A stretch of DNA of 64,000 bases from Paracoccaceae bacterium (lineage in GTDB: Bacteria > Pseudomonadota > Alphaproteobacteria > Rhodobacterales > Rhodobacteraceae): assembly GCA_020637675.1 (NCBI GenBank), contig JACKKD010000001.1:806001-870000 (forward strand), written 5' to 3'. A program made the position numbers and the translations under genes. The notes under the pieces were generated by a model. It was not told the DNA's origin. It did no database searches and saw only the letters and a program-made list of their open reading frames with translations. Each line of letters opens with the position of its first letter. The stretch's first letter is position 1. Shown one piece after another: positions 35,524 to 45,558 of this stretch.

Positions 35524-35568
35524 CCGTGACCGCGAGGTGGCGGGCGATCCCGCCCGGGCCCGGCGCCT

Positions 35569-36546
35569 TCAGCCTCCGGCGGCAGCCACGGCGGCGCGCT
35601 GGCGGATGAGGGCGAGGATGATGTCGATCGTCGGCGTGGGTGAACCCGTCAGTCGGCCGAGTTCCTGGACCGATCCGACCAGGGCGTCGATCTCCATCGG
35701 CCGGCCTGCCTCGAGATCCTGAAGCATCGAGGTCCGGTGTGCCCCGACGGCCGCGCCGCCGTCGATGCGCCGATCCACGTCGATCGGGAACGACACGCCC
35801 AACTTCTCGGCGATGACCTGCGCCTCCACCATCATCGCGCGCGCGATGGCGCGGGTGCCGGGGTCGGTGCAGAGGATTTCGAGGGTCGCATGGGTCAGGG
35901 CCGAGATCGGGTTGAAGGAGAGGTTCCCCCAGAGCTTCACCCAGATCTCGTCCCTCAGCTTCGGCCTTACCGGCGCCTTCAGGCCGGCGGCAGTGAGGGC
36001 GGCCGACAGGGCCACTGCCCTCGCGGATTTCGAGCCGTTCGGTTCGCCGAGCGAGAATCGGTTGCCCTCGATATGCCGGACCGTCCCGGGCTCCGGCACC
36101 TCGGCGGCCGGATAGACCACGCAGCCGAGCACCCGGTCGGGCCCGATGCCGTTCCACTGGACGTCGCCGGGATCGACCGAGGCAAGCCGCGTTCCTTCGA
36201 GAGGACCGCCGATCTTGTGAAAGTACCACCAGGGAATGCCGTTGACCCCGCTGACCACGGTGGTCGCAGGCTCGAGAAGCGGCGCAAGATCGCCGACGAT
36301 GGCCGGCACGGAATGCGCCTTGAGCGTGAGGATAACATAGTCCTGCGGCCCGAAGTCCCTCGCGTCGGCGCTGGCGCGGACCCTGTGCTCCGTCGTCGTG
36401 CCGTTCTCGATCAAGGTCAGGCCCTTGCGGCGTATCGCCTCCAGATGCGGCCCACGCGCCACGATCCCGACATCGACGCCCGCCTGCGCCAGCTTCGCGC
36501 CGAGATAGCCGCCGATCGCGCCCGCGCCGAAGATGCAGATCCGCAT
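35569..36546 (-). CDS. 2-dehydropantoate 2-reductase family protein
   Basis: A 325-residue ketopantoate-reductase-fold protein. The NADPH Rossmann motif FGAGAIGGYLGAKLA starts at residue 6, and the helical C-terminal ApbA domain carries the K/N/S residues of the family (KLWGNLSFNP). True PanE makes pantoate for CoA synthesis, but this gene sits at the end of a transport and acyl-CoA ligase run, so it may instead reduce another 2-oxo acid. Eleven bases separate it from the ligase gene. Confidence 0.9.
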   Translation of the reverse strand: MRICIFGAGAIGGYLGAKLAQAGVDVGIVARGPHLEAIRRKGLTLIENGTTTEHRVRASADARDFGPQDYVILTLKAHSVPAIVGDLAPLLEPATTVVSGVNGIPWWYFHKIGGPLEGTRLASVDPGDVQWNGIGPDRVLGCVVYPAAEVPEPGTVRHIEGNRFSLGEPNGSKSARAVALSAALTAAGLKAPVRPKLRDEIWVKLWGNLSFNPISALTHATLEILCTDPGTRAIARAMMVEAQVIAEKLGVSFPIDVDRRIDGGAAVGAHRTSMLQDLEAGRPMEIDALVGSVQELGRLTGSPTPTIDIILALIRQRAAVAAAGG

Positions 36547-36557
36547 GGGCCCTGCCC

Positions 36558-38093
<1,536 letters not shown>

Positions 38094-38134
38094 CGTCTCT
38101 CGTTCCTCCGTCTTGCCCGGTCTGCCGCCGGCGT

Positions 38135-38887
38135 TCATCGCTTGGCCGCGTAGTAGGCGACCTTCCTCTCGAGATAGCCCAGAAACTCCGAAATCGAAAA
38201 GGCCAGCGCGAACAGGATGATGAGAACCGCCCAGAAATGGCCCATCAGGAAGTTCGAGGCATAGAGCTCGAAGAGCGCGCCGAAGCCCACGATGGAGATC
38301 AGGAGCTGGCCGATGATGACGCCCTTGACCGCCCGGATCACACCGATCCGAACACCGCCGAGTATCTCTGGAAGTGCAGCCCAGAAGTAGATCTTCGTGA
38401 AGGCGTCGAGCGGCGTGGCCCCGAAGCTGCGCGCCATCTCGACGAGCGAGCGGTTGATCTGGCGCACGCCCGCGCGTGCGTTCAGGATGATGATCCAGAT
38501 CGCGAAGAGCGTGGTGGTGATGATGATCGAGGTCAGTCCGAAGCCGAAGAGGACCATCAGGACCGGCACCAGTGCCGTCAGGGGCGCGCTGACGAAGATG
38601 TTGACCCAGGGCAGCAGCAGTTCGTCCACGATCCGGCTCTTGCCCATCAGGATCCCCACCGGGATGCCGATCACGATTGCGAAGAAGACCCCCATGACGA
38701 AGGCATAGGCCGTTTCCGTCAGCGCCTTCACGAAGACCGGGGTGCCGATGATCTCGAACAGCGTCGCGAAGACCTGCGACAGCGGCGGAACGAAGAAGGT
38801 GAGGTCGAGCTGCCCAACGATCTCCCAAAGGAGACCCCAGATCAGCAGCGAGGACATGGCCGGAAGTCGGATGCCGAACGCGGTCAT
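38135..38887 (-). CDS. ABC transporter permease (NitT/TauT type)
   Basis: A 250-residue BPD-type permease with about six helices and the EAA-like cytoplasmic loop (EMARSFGATPLDAFTKIYFWAALP). It pairs with the second permease and the ATPase in this run for import of an anionic organic compound. Three bases separate it from the ATPase gene stop region. Confidence 0.92.
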   Translation of the reverse strand: MTAFGIRLPAMSSLLIWGLLWEIVGQLDLTFFVPPLSQVFATLFEIIGTPVFVKALTETAYAFVMGVFFAIVIGIPVGILMGKSRIVDELLLPWVNIFVSAPLTALVPVLMVLFGFGLTSIIITTTLFAIWIIILNARAGVRQINRSLVEMARSFGATPLDAFTKIYFWAALPEILGGVRIGVIRAVKGVIIGQLLISIVGFGALFELYASNFLMGHFWAVLIILFALAFSISEFLGYLERKVAYYAAKR

Positions 38888-38890
38888 GGC

Positions 38891-39691
38891 CTATTCCACA
38901 TAGCTGCGCAGCGAGGCCCAGATCTGGTCCACGATATCGAGATACTCGGGATCGCGGCGGATGTTCTCGACGCCCTTCTCGCGGAAGCTGGAGGGACGGA
39001 TGATCTCGGACACCCGGCTCGGGCGGGCCAGAAGGATGGCGATCTGGTCGGAGACGTAGACCGCCTCCTCGATCGAATGGGTCACGAAGATGAAGGTCTT
39101 GTTCTCGTTCGCGACGAGGGCGAGGAGATCCTCCTGGAACTTCCGCCGGGTCTGTTCATCCACCGCCGAGAAGGGTTCGTCGAGAAGCAGCACGTCGGCA
39201 TTCACCGAGAGCGCCCGAGCAAGGCCGACGCGCTGGCGCATGCCGCCGGACAGCTCGTGCGGGAAGCTCTTCTCGAACCCGGCAAGACCGACGTTGCGGA
39301 TGTATCTTTCCGCGACGGCCTCCCTTTCGGACTTCGCCACCCCGCGAAGCTCGAGCCCGAATGCCACGTTCCGCAGAACGTTGGCCCAGGGCAGGAGCGC
39401 GAAGTCCTGAAACACGAAGGCGCGGTCGTTGCCGGGCCCGGCGATCTTCGTCCCGTTGACCTCGACCTCGCCCTCGTCGGCCGGGATGAGGCCCGCGATG
39501 ATCTTCAGGAGCGTCGTCTTTCCACACCCCGACGGACCGAGCAGCGACGTCAGCTGGCCGCGCGGAAACTCCAGCGACATGTTCCTCAGCGCCTCGACGG
39601 CACCATAGGTCTTCGAGACGCCGCGCACCGATACGGCGCTGTCGGGGCCGAGCCTTTGCGCGCCCGCGAAGGAGCTTTCAGTCTGAGACAT
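38891..39691 (-). CDS. ABC transporter ATP-binding protein (NitT/TauT type)
   Basis: A 266-residue ATPase with Walker A GPSGCGKTT, the signature LSGGMRQR, Walker B VLLLDEPF and the H-loop FVTHSIEEA. I use ATG 39691, which overlaps the permease gene by 14 bases; a start at 39727 would add 12 residues lying inside that gene. It energises import through the two permeases of the same run. Confidence 0.93.
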   Translation of the reverse strand: MSQTESSFAGAQRLGPDSAVSVRGVSKTYGAVEALRNMSLEFPRGQLTSLLGPSGCGKTTLLKIIAGLIPADEGEVEVNGTKIAGPGNDRAFVFQDFALLPWANVLRNVAFGLELRGVAKSEREAVAERYIRNVGLAGFEKSFPHELSGGMRQRVGLARALSVNADVLLLDEPFSAVDEQTRRKFQEDLLALVANENKTFIFVTHSIEEAVYVSDQIAILLARPSRVSEIIRPSSFREKGVENIRRDPEYLDIVDQIWASLRSYVE

Positions 39692-40436
39692 AACCACGGT
39701 TGTTCCCTTCGAACAGGACGTTTTCAAGCTTCTCCAGCAAGTTCAGGAACAGGACTGCCAGCAGGATGATGGAGAAGATGGCCGCGTACATGCTCGGATA
39801 ATCGGCGATGGAGCGGCTGTAGCTGATGATGTCTCCGACCCCGGTCGGCGTGATCTTCAACTCGGCCAGCACCGCGCCGATGAAGCCGGCCGAAACGCCG
39901 AGGCGCAGGCCCGAGAAGATCACCGGCGAGGCGGCGGGAATGACGATCTTGAGGAGAATCTGCCGGTCGTCTGCGAGAAAGGACTGACCCATCTCCTTCA
40001 GCGACGCCGGCGTGTTGCGCACGGCGCCGGCGGTGTTCAGCACGATCACGGGCATCGCCATGATGCAGACGACAAACACCTTGGAGGTGAGCCCGATCCC
40101 GTAGGCCATCACCAGAAGCGGTATCAGCGCGGCCAGGGGTGCGGCCTGCATGACGATGAAGATGGGCGAGAAGAACCATTCCGACCGGGCGCTAAGGCCG
40201 ATCCAGAGCCCGAATCCGATGCCCAGAAGGGCCGAGATCGCAACGCCGAGGACGAGCGGCTTGAGGGTTTCGGCATAGGCCCTGAGAAGCGTGCCGTCGA
40301 ACGCCATGCGGGCGAAAGCCTCCATCGACTCAAGGAAGGTCGGAAAGGCGTAGCTGATCGGTATGCGCCCGCCGATTTCCCACGCGCCGAAGACGAGCAC
40401 GGCGGACAGAAGCTTGAACACCAAAGAACGGTTCAT
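39678..40436 (-). CDS. ABC transporter permease (NitT/TauT type)
   Basis: A 252-residue permease with six predicted helices and the EAA-type loop (EMGQSFLADDRQILLKIVIPAASP). It follows the binding-protein gene after a 60-base gap containing a stem-loop. Having two different permease genes means the channel is a heterodimer. Confidence 0.92.
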   Translation of the reverse strand: MNRSLVFKLLSAVLVFGAWEIGGRIPISYAFPTFLESMEAFARMAFDGTLLRAYAETLKPLVLGVAISALLGIGFGLWIGLSARSEWFFSPIFIVMQAAPLAALIPLLVMAYGIGLTSKVFVVCIMAMPVIVLNTAGAVRNTPASLKEMGQSFLADDRQILLKIVIPAASPVIFSGLRLGVSAGFIGAVLAELKITPTGVGDIISYSRSIADYPSMYAAIFSIILLAVLFLNLLEKLENVLFEGNNRGYVSD

Positions 40437-40462
40437 CGGCAGGTATCCATCCCGGCCGGGAA

Positions 40463-40485
40463 GCTGCGGACTGAGCGGCCGCAGC
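40463..40485 (-). terminator. Stem-loop after the solute-binding protein gene
   Basis: GCTGCGG and CCGCAGC pair around a nine-base loop between the binding-protein and permease genes. Such hairpins often hold back read-through so that the receptor outnumbers the membrane parts. There is no T-run. Confidence 0.4.
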
Positions 40486-40496
40486 CCTCCGGAGCG

Positions 40497-41471
40497 TTAC
40501 TGCGTGGCCGTATCGAGCGGCTTGAAGTACCAGAAGTCCTCGATGTTCAGGCTCGCCGGATCGCCTTCCAGCTGGCCCGCCTCGGTATACCATTCCATGT
40601 CGGCCGCCGCAGCCTTTCGCCCGCCGCCGTTGGGATCGTAGAGGCCGCCTTCGACCGCTTCGGCATAGAACCCGTCGAGACCGTCGAGGATTTCCTTCGG
40701 AAGCTGGCCGATGGGTCCGTCGGGGTTGGTTTCCTTGCGGATGATGGTCGGATCCTTCGTCATGTCCTGCCACGTGCTGAGCAGCGCCTTGACGAAGATG
40801 TCGACCTGCTCCTCGTTCGACTGGATCCAGTCGAGGTTGGCGAACAGCGCCTCGTCACTCGCATCCACGTCGAACATCGGCAGGGCGTGGAACCTGTCAC
40901 CGGCCTCTGCCACGATCTTGTTCTTGTTCGACAGGTCGAGGATCGTCGCCTTGGCCTGACCGGCCATCATCGCGACGACGCGGTTGGCGGAGCCGGGAAC
41001 GTATGACCGCTCGCCGAACTTGATGCCCTCCTTCTCCTCGATCACGTTGGCGATGGAATCGGTGCCGCCGCCGCGCGAATGCAGCATGATCGGCTCGCCG
41101 TCGAGGTCCTTGAGCGAGGCATAGTCCATCGTCGTCACCGGGAAGAACTTCAGCTTCGAGAGCTGGAAGATGATCCTGAGCGGCGCCTTGGAGCGCTGCA
41201 TGATCGAATAGGGCGTTCCGAAGCCGATATCCATCTGGCCGCTCAGAACCGCCTGGATCGCCAGTTCCTCGTCGGCGAAGGCGGTCCATTCGTAGTCGAG
41301 TCCGTTCGCCTTGGCGCGGTCGAGTGCCACGAAGAAGGCCGCCATCTCGTCCGACGGCGTCTCCGCCAGGGCGATCCGGATCGGCTCGGCCTGGGCGGCG
41401 GACAGCGTCATGCCAAGGGCGATCGGCACGGCGCAGATGAAGCGCTTCGCCAGCGTCACGATGTCAGTCAT
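40497..41471 (-). CDS. ABC transporter substrate-binding protein (NitT/TauT type)
   Basis: A 324-residue periplasmic receptor with a signal peptide (cleavage after SAAQA, near residue 28) and a NMT1/THI5-like fold typical of taurine, nitrate and aromatic or short carboxylate receptors. The ligand cannot be read from sequence. The presence of a CoA ligase in the same run suggests a carboxylic acid. It is transcribed after the GntR-type gene with a 90-base gap. Confidence 0.9.
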   Translation of the reverse strand: MTDIVTLAKRFICAVPIALGMTLSAAQAEPIRIALAETPSDEMAAFFVALDRAKANGLDYEWTAFADEELAIQAVLSGQMDIGFGTPYSIMQRSKAPLRIIFQLSKLKFFPVTTMDYASLKDLDGEPIMLHSRGGGTDSIANVIEEKEGIKFGERSYVPGSANRVVAMMAGQAKATILDLSNKNKIVAEAGDRFHALPMFDVDASDEALFANLDWIQSNEEQVDIFVKALLSTWQDMTKDPTIIRKETNPDGPIGQLPKEILDGLDGFYAEAVEGGLYDPNGGGRKAAAADMEWYTEAGQLEGDPASLNIEDFWYFKPLDTATQ

Positions 41472-41560
41472 GTCTTCTCCTCCCTGAGAATCCTCACGCT
41501 CGATAGATGCGGGCGGCGCCGGCCCTCGGCTCTGTGCGCCTGCCCGCGTCCCGTCTTGAC

Positions 41561-42247
41561 CTAGGCACCCCCAAACAATCTTTCGGATACGGATTTCAGA
41601 TGCCTGCGCATGGCCTCGTAGGCCCCTTCCGGCCTGCGGGCCGCGATCTCCATCGCGATCGCCTCGTGTTCGCCGAAGCTCGAATGGTCCGAAGGCGGGC
41701 GCTGACTGTCGCGCACCACGTTGCCCCAGGCGACCGCGCGACGCACGCCGTTCAGTTGGTCAAACAGCGAAAGCAGTAGAAGGTTGTCGCTGGCCTCGGC
41801 GATGGCCCGGTGAAAGAGGTCGTCCTGCCTCTCGTACTCGCCCCAGCTCGGGGCGGACTGGGCGCGCTGCATCGCAAGCTGCATCGTCATGAGCGCCTTG
41901 CCCGAGGCGTTCACCGCCGCCTCGCGGGCAATGGCGGGTTCGATCGCCATACGCGCGCGCATCATCCGGAAAGGCGTGATCTGACGCCCGAGATCGGCGA
42001 TCGGATCGGCCGCTGCAGTCTCGGCATCCGCAACGAAGGTCCCCTTGCCGACATGCCGCCAGAGCGCCCCCTCCCTCTCCAGCGCGTCGAGCGCTCGGCG
42101 AAGCACGTTGCGCGTCATGCCGAGCGTCTCGCAAAGTTCCCGCTCCGGGGGGAGCCGCGCGCCCGGCTCGAATCCGCCGCCGGCGATGAATTCCCGCAAC
42201 TGGCCGATGGCCCGATCGCCGTTGTTCGGTTTTGGCTGGCTCAGCAA
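41561..42247 (-). CDS. FadR/GntR family (FCD) transcriptional regulator
   Basis: A 228-residue regulator: N-terminal winged helix (LPPERELCETLGMTRNVLRRALDALEREG) and C-terminal all-helical FCD ligand domain with R/H metal-binding residues (MRARMAIEPAIAREAA, FHRAIAEAS). I propose the TTG at 42247 as start, because AGGA lies six bases before it, GntR proteins begin close to the helix-turn-helix, and the upstream sequence is a palindromic operator. The frame is open to an upstream codon at 42343. It probably represses the transporter/ligase run and the divergent hydrolase gene until an acid ligand binds. Confidence 0.9.
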   Translation of the reverse strand: MLSQPKPNNGDRAIGQLREFIAGGGFEPGARLPPERELCETLGMTRNVLRRALDALEREGALWRHVGKGTFVADAETAAADPIADLGRQITPFRMMRARMAIEPAIAREAAVNASGKALMTMQLAMQRAQSAPSWGEYERQDDLFHRAIAEASDNLLLLSLFDQLNGVRRAVAWGNVVRDSQRPPSDHSSFGEHEAIAMEIAARRPEGAYEAMRRHLKSVSERLFGGA

Positions 42248-42257
42248 TGGTAATCCT

Positions 42258-42271
42258 ATTGGTTGACCAAT
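42258..42271. promoter_or_regulatory. FCD-type GntR operator ATTGGT-TG-ACCAAT
   Basis: A perfect dyad with the TTGGT/ACCAA halves used by many FadR/PdhR/LldR-like regulators, though the usual spacer is often one or three bases. It lies 11 bases before the proposed TTG start and directly abuts the AGGA ribosome site. TAAAAT on the minus strand (42275-42270) is a possible -10, so binding would block transcription of the regulator gene itself. Confidence 0.6.
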
Positions 42272-42351
42272 TTTACACCAAACGCGATCACTTCGCGCCT
42301 TCAGTTGCAGATCATTGCGAATTAGGTCGCCCAGCGCAAGCAAAATGACAA

Positions 42352-42379
42352 TTGACTAATATTGATCCGAACCAATACG
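42352..42379 (+). promoter_or_regulatory. Possible promoter and second operator of the FAH-family gene
   Basis: TTGACT (42352-42357) is a good -35; AATACG at 42374-42379 after 16 bases is a weak -10. Between them ATTGAT-CCGA-ACCAAT (42361-42376) is a degenerate copy of the nearby operator halves, consistent with repression by the same regulator. Confidence 0.4.
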
Positions 42380-42423
42380 GTTTGCATCAAGCCGCGCATG
42401 TTTGCGTATGAGGGAGGATTGTA

Positions 42424-43107
42424 ATGACGAACTTCGTGATACCGGCGCCAAAGGTTGCGTCCATTCCCGTCGCCGGATCGGGGCAGTTCCCTGTCCGCCG
42501 GATCTACTGCATCGGCCGCAACTATGCCGCGCACGCGGTCGAGATGGGCCATGACCCCGACCGCGAGCCTCCATTCTTCTTCCAGAAGAACTCCAGCAAC
42601 CTCGACCCGTCGGGCGAATTCCCCTATCCGCCCAAGACCTCGGACGTGCACCACGAGGTCGAACTCGTCGTGGCGCTCAAGTCGGGAGGCACGAACATCC
42701 CGGTCGACCGCGCGCTCGATCATGTCTGGGGCTACGGAATCGGCCTCGACATGACGCGGCGCGATCTTCAGGGCGAGGCAAAGAAGCTCGGTCGGCCATG
42801 GGAGATCGGCAAGGCGTTCGAACGCTCGGGCCCTGTCGGCCCGCTGCATCCTGTGTCGGAAACCGGGCATCCGACCGTGGGGCGCATCGAGCTGAAGGTG
42901 AACGGCGCGCTGCGCCAGGAAGGCGACCTCAACCAGATGATCTGGAAGGTGCCCGAGATGATCGCCTACCTTTCGGAGTATTTCGAACTCGCGCCTGGAG
43001 ACATCATCATGTCCGGCACGCCGGCCGGCGTGGGCGCGGTGGTGCGCGGCGACACGATGGAGGCAAGCATTGAGGGGCTCGGAACCCTCACCGTTCGCGT
43101 GGTCTGA
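42424..43107 (+). CDS. Fumarylacetoacetate hydrolase family protein, fumarylpyruvate hydrolase-like
   Basis: A 227-residue FAH-fold hydrolase. The metal and substrate region contains IGRNYAAHAVEMG, the acidic HHEVELVVAL (Glu ligands) and GYGIGLDMTRRD, and the C-terminal SGTPAGVGAV loop. This short type resembles fumarylpyruvate and acylpyruvate hydrolases, which split a C-C bond of a 2,4-diketo acid to give pyruvate. GGGAGGA precedes the ATG. It diverges from the GntR-type gene and is probably in its regulon. Confidence 0.93.
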   Translation: MTNFVIPAPKVASIPVAGSGQFPVRRIYCIGRNYAAHAVEMGHDPDREPPFFFQKNSSNLDPSGEFPYPPKTSDVHHEVELVVALKSGGTNIPVDRALDHVWGYGIGLDMTRRDLQGEAKKLGRPWEIGKAFERSGPVGPLHPVSETGHPTVGRIELKVNGALRQEGDLNQMIWKVPEMIAYLSEYFELAPGDIIMSGTPAGVGAVVRGDTMEASIEGLGTLTVRVV

Positions 43108-43131
43108 ACCCCGCCCTCCACCCGCACAGAA

Positions 43132-43155
43132 GCCCGGCGGAATCCCGCGCCGGGC
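43132..43155 (+). terminator. Stem-loop after the FAH-family gene
   Basis: GCCCGGCG and CGCCGGGC pair around an eight-base loop 25 bases after the stop codon. No T-run follows, so termination strength is uncertain. Confidence 0.4.
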
Positions 43156-43209
43156 GTCGGCGTGTCACACCCCGGTCCGCAGAGTGGATTGGCGCATCGC
43201 GCATGGCAG

Positions 43210-43245
43210 TGTATACCATGGTGCACAATCGAGACCGATTCTCGA
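43210..43245 (+). promoter_or_regulatory. Two dyads just upstream of isocitrate dehydrogenase
   Basis: TGTATACCATGGTGCACA (43210-43227) is an 18-base imperfect palindrome with seven of nine pairs matching; TCGAGA-CCGAT-TCTCGA (43229-43245) is perfect. Both lie 26-61 bases before the ATG. They may be a regulator site for icd, but short dyads are common by chance. Confidence 0.35.
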
Positions 43246-43270
43246 CAATCCTTGAGAACGAGGCGACACG

Positions 43271-45511
43271 ATGGCCGACAGTACGACCCCTGACATCATC
43301 TACACCAAGGTGGACGAAGCCCCGGAACTGGCCTCGGCGTCGCTTCTGCCGATCATCAGGGCCTTCGCTGGCGCGGCCGGTGTGGCGATCGGCACCCGCG
43401 ACATATCCCTGGCTGGGCGGATCATCGCTGCCTTCCCCGAAAGGCTGACCGACGCGCAGCGGCAAGGCGACGACCTCGCGGTGCTGGGAGATATCGTCAA
43501 GCAGCCCGCGGCAAACGTCATCAAGCTGCCGAACATTTCCGCCTCGACGCCGCAGCTGGTCGCCGCGATCAAGGAGCTTCAGGCCCAGGGCTACGACCTT
43601 CCCGACTATCCGGAAGCGCCCGCGACGGACGCCGAGAAGGACATCAGGTCGCGCTACGACGCGGTCAAGGGCTCGGCGGTGAATCCGGTCCTGCGCGAAG
43701 GCAATTCCGACCGCCGCGCCGCAGCCGCGGTCAAGAACTACGCCAAGGCCAACCCGCATTCGATGGGTGCCTGGAGATCCGACAGCAAGACGCGCGTCTC
43801 GACGATGGGCGCCGACGATTTCTTCTCGAACGAGAAATCCGCAATCGTCACCGAGGCGCAGGCCGGCGCCGCACGGATCGAACTCACAGGCAAGGACGGG
43901 ACGGTCAAGGTCCTGAAGGACAAGGTTCAATACCTCGCCGGCACCGTCGCGGACGCCACCTTCATGTCCGCGAAGGCGCTCGACCGCTTCCTGAAGGAGC
44001 AGATCGAAACCACGAGGGCCGACGGGACGCTCTTTTCGCTGCACCTGAAGGCCACGATGATGAAGGTCTCCGACCCGATCCTCTTCGGGCATGCGGTCCG
44101 CGCCTATCTCGAGCCCGTCTTCGACCTTTATGGCGCCGAGCTTTCCGCGGCCGGGGTCAACCCGAACTCGGGCCTGGGCGCGATGCTCGACAGCATTGCC
44201 GGGATGGTGAACGGGGCCGAAATCGAGGCGGCGATCAAGGAAACCCTCGCCGCCCGCCCGCCGCTCTACATGGTGAACTCCGACAAGGGCATCACCAACC
44301 TGCACGTGCCCTCGGACGTCATCATCGACGCCTCCATGCCGGCGCTGATCCGCGCCGGCGGCAAGGCCTGGGGCCCCGACGGCCGCGAGGCGGACACGAA
44401 CTGCGTGATCCCCGACAGCTCCTACGCGCCGGTCTACGACGAGGCGGTGCGCTACTTCAAGGAAACCGGCGCACTCGATCCGCGGACGGCCGGAACCGTG
44501 CAGAACGTCGGGCTCATGGCGCAGAAGGCCGAGGAATACGGCTCGCACCCGACGACCTTCGAAATTCCCGTCGACGGCACCGTGAGGGTCGTTCTGGCCA
44601 ATGGCGACGTCCTGCACGAACATGCGGTCGAAGCCGGCGACATCTGGCGCGCGGCCAGTACCCGAAAGGCCCCGATCGAGGACTGGGTGAAGCTCGCCAT
44701 CGAAAGGCAGAAGGCAGAGGGCTGTCAGGCAATCTTCTGGCTCGACGCGGCCCGCGGACATGATGCGGTACTCATCGGCCTCGTCAAGCCGCTCCTCGAG
44801 AAGGCGGGGGTTGCCGACCGGTTCAAGATCATGTCGCCCCGCGCGGCCACGCGGCTGACGCTGGAAACCATCCGCAGGGGCGAAAACTCCATCGCGATCA
44901 CCGGCAACGTGCTGCGCGACTACCTGACCGACCTCTTCCCGATCCTCGAACTTGGCACCTCGGCCAAGATGCTGTCGATCGTGAAGCTGATGAACGGCGG
45001 CGGGATGTTCGAGACGGGCGCGGGCGGTTCCGCGCCGAAGCATGTCCAGCAGCTTGTCGAGGAAAACCACCTGCGCTGGGACTCGCTCGGCGAATTCTGC
45101 GCCCTGGGGGAAAGCCTCAGCTTCCTCGCCGAGACCAGCGGCAATGCCAGGGCGCGTGTGCTCGGCAAGGCCGTGGATGCGGCGACCCAGGGCATTCTGG
45201 ACAATGACCGCTCGCCCGAACGGAAGGCCGGCCAGCCCGATAACCGTGACAGCCACTACTGGTTCGCGCGCTATTGGGCGGAGGCCATCGCCGCGCAGGA
45301 TGACGATGCCGGTCTCGCCGCAAGGTTCCGCAAGGTCGCCGACGCGCTCGCACAAGACGAAGCGGCGATCCTGTCCGAACTCGGTGCTGCGCAGGGCAAG
45401 CCCGCCGATCTTGGCGGCTACTACCACCCCGACGCATCGAAGGTCGCGCGTGTGATGCGCCCCTCGGCCCGGTTCAACGCGATCATCGACGGGCTGGCGG
45501 CGTCCCGATAG
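43271..45511 (+). CDS. icd: NADP-dependent isocitrate dehydrogenase, monomeric type
   Basis: A 746-residue monomeric (IDH-II) isocitrate dehydrogenase, about twice the length of the common dimeric enzyme and unrelated to it in domain order. Recognisable blocks are IIYTKVDEAPELAS at the N-terminus, VLREGNSDRRAA and KANPHSMG in the substrate region, and FWLDxxRxHD with the later NADP-binding segment. It makes 2-oxoglutarate and NADPH in the TCA cycle. GAACGAGG precedes the ATG. It faces phaC across a shared stem-loop. Confidence 0.96.
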   Translation: MADSTTPDIIYTKVDEAPELASASLLPIIRAFAGAAGVAIGTRDISLAGRIIAAFPERLTDAQRQGDDLAVLGDIVKQPAANVIKLPNISASTPQLVAAIKELQAQGYDLPDYPEAPATDAEKDIRSRYDAVKGSAVNPVLREGNSDRRAAAAVKNYAKANPHSMGAWRSDSKTRVSTMGADDFFSNEKSAIVTEAQAGAARIELTGKDGTVKVLKDKVQYLAGTVADATFMSAKALDRFLKEQIETTRADGTLFSLHLKATMMKVSDPILFGHAVRAYLEPVFDLYGAELSAAGVNPNSGLGAMLDSIAGMVNGAEIEAAIKETLAARPPLYMVNSDKGITNLHVPSDVIIDASMPALIRAGGKAWGPDGREADTNCVIPDSSYAPVYDEAVRYFKETGALDPRTAGTVQNVGLMAQKAEEYGSHPTTFEIPVDGTVRVVLANGDVLHEHAVEAGDIWRAASTRKAPIEDWVKLAIERQKAEGCQAIFWLDAARGHDAVLIGLVKPLLEKAGVADRFKIMSPRAATRLTLETIRRGENSIAITGNVLRDYLTDLFPILELGTSAKMLSIVKLMNGGGMFETGAGGSAPKHVQQLVEENHLRWDSLGEFCALGESLSFLAETSGNARARVLGKAVDAATQGILDNDRSPERKAGQPDNRDSHYWFARYWAEAIAAQDDDAGLAARFRKVADALAQDEAAILSELGAAQGKPADLGGYYHPDASKVARVMRPSARFNAIIDGLAASR

Positions 45512-45523
45512 GGCCACAGGTCA

Positions 45524-45549
45524 GGCGGCACCTGCCCCGGGGTGCCGCC
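45524..45549. terminator. Stem-loop between convergent icd and phaC
   Basis: GGCGGCACC and GGTGCCGCC form a perfect nine-base-pair stem with an eight-base loop. It is 12 bases after the icd stop and nine bases beyond the phaC stop, so it may terminate both transcripts despite lacking a T-run. Confidence 0.6.
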
Positions 45550-45558
45550 GCCGGCCCG

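Noticed and set aside
43088..45517. 809-codon minus-strand frame antisense to icd
   Set aside because: Shadow frame; icd on the plus strand has full family blocks over the same span.
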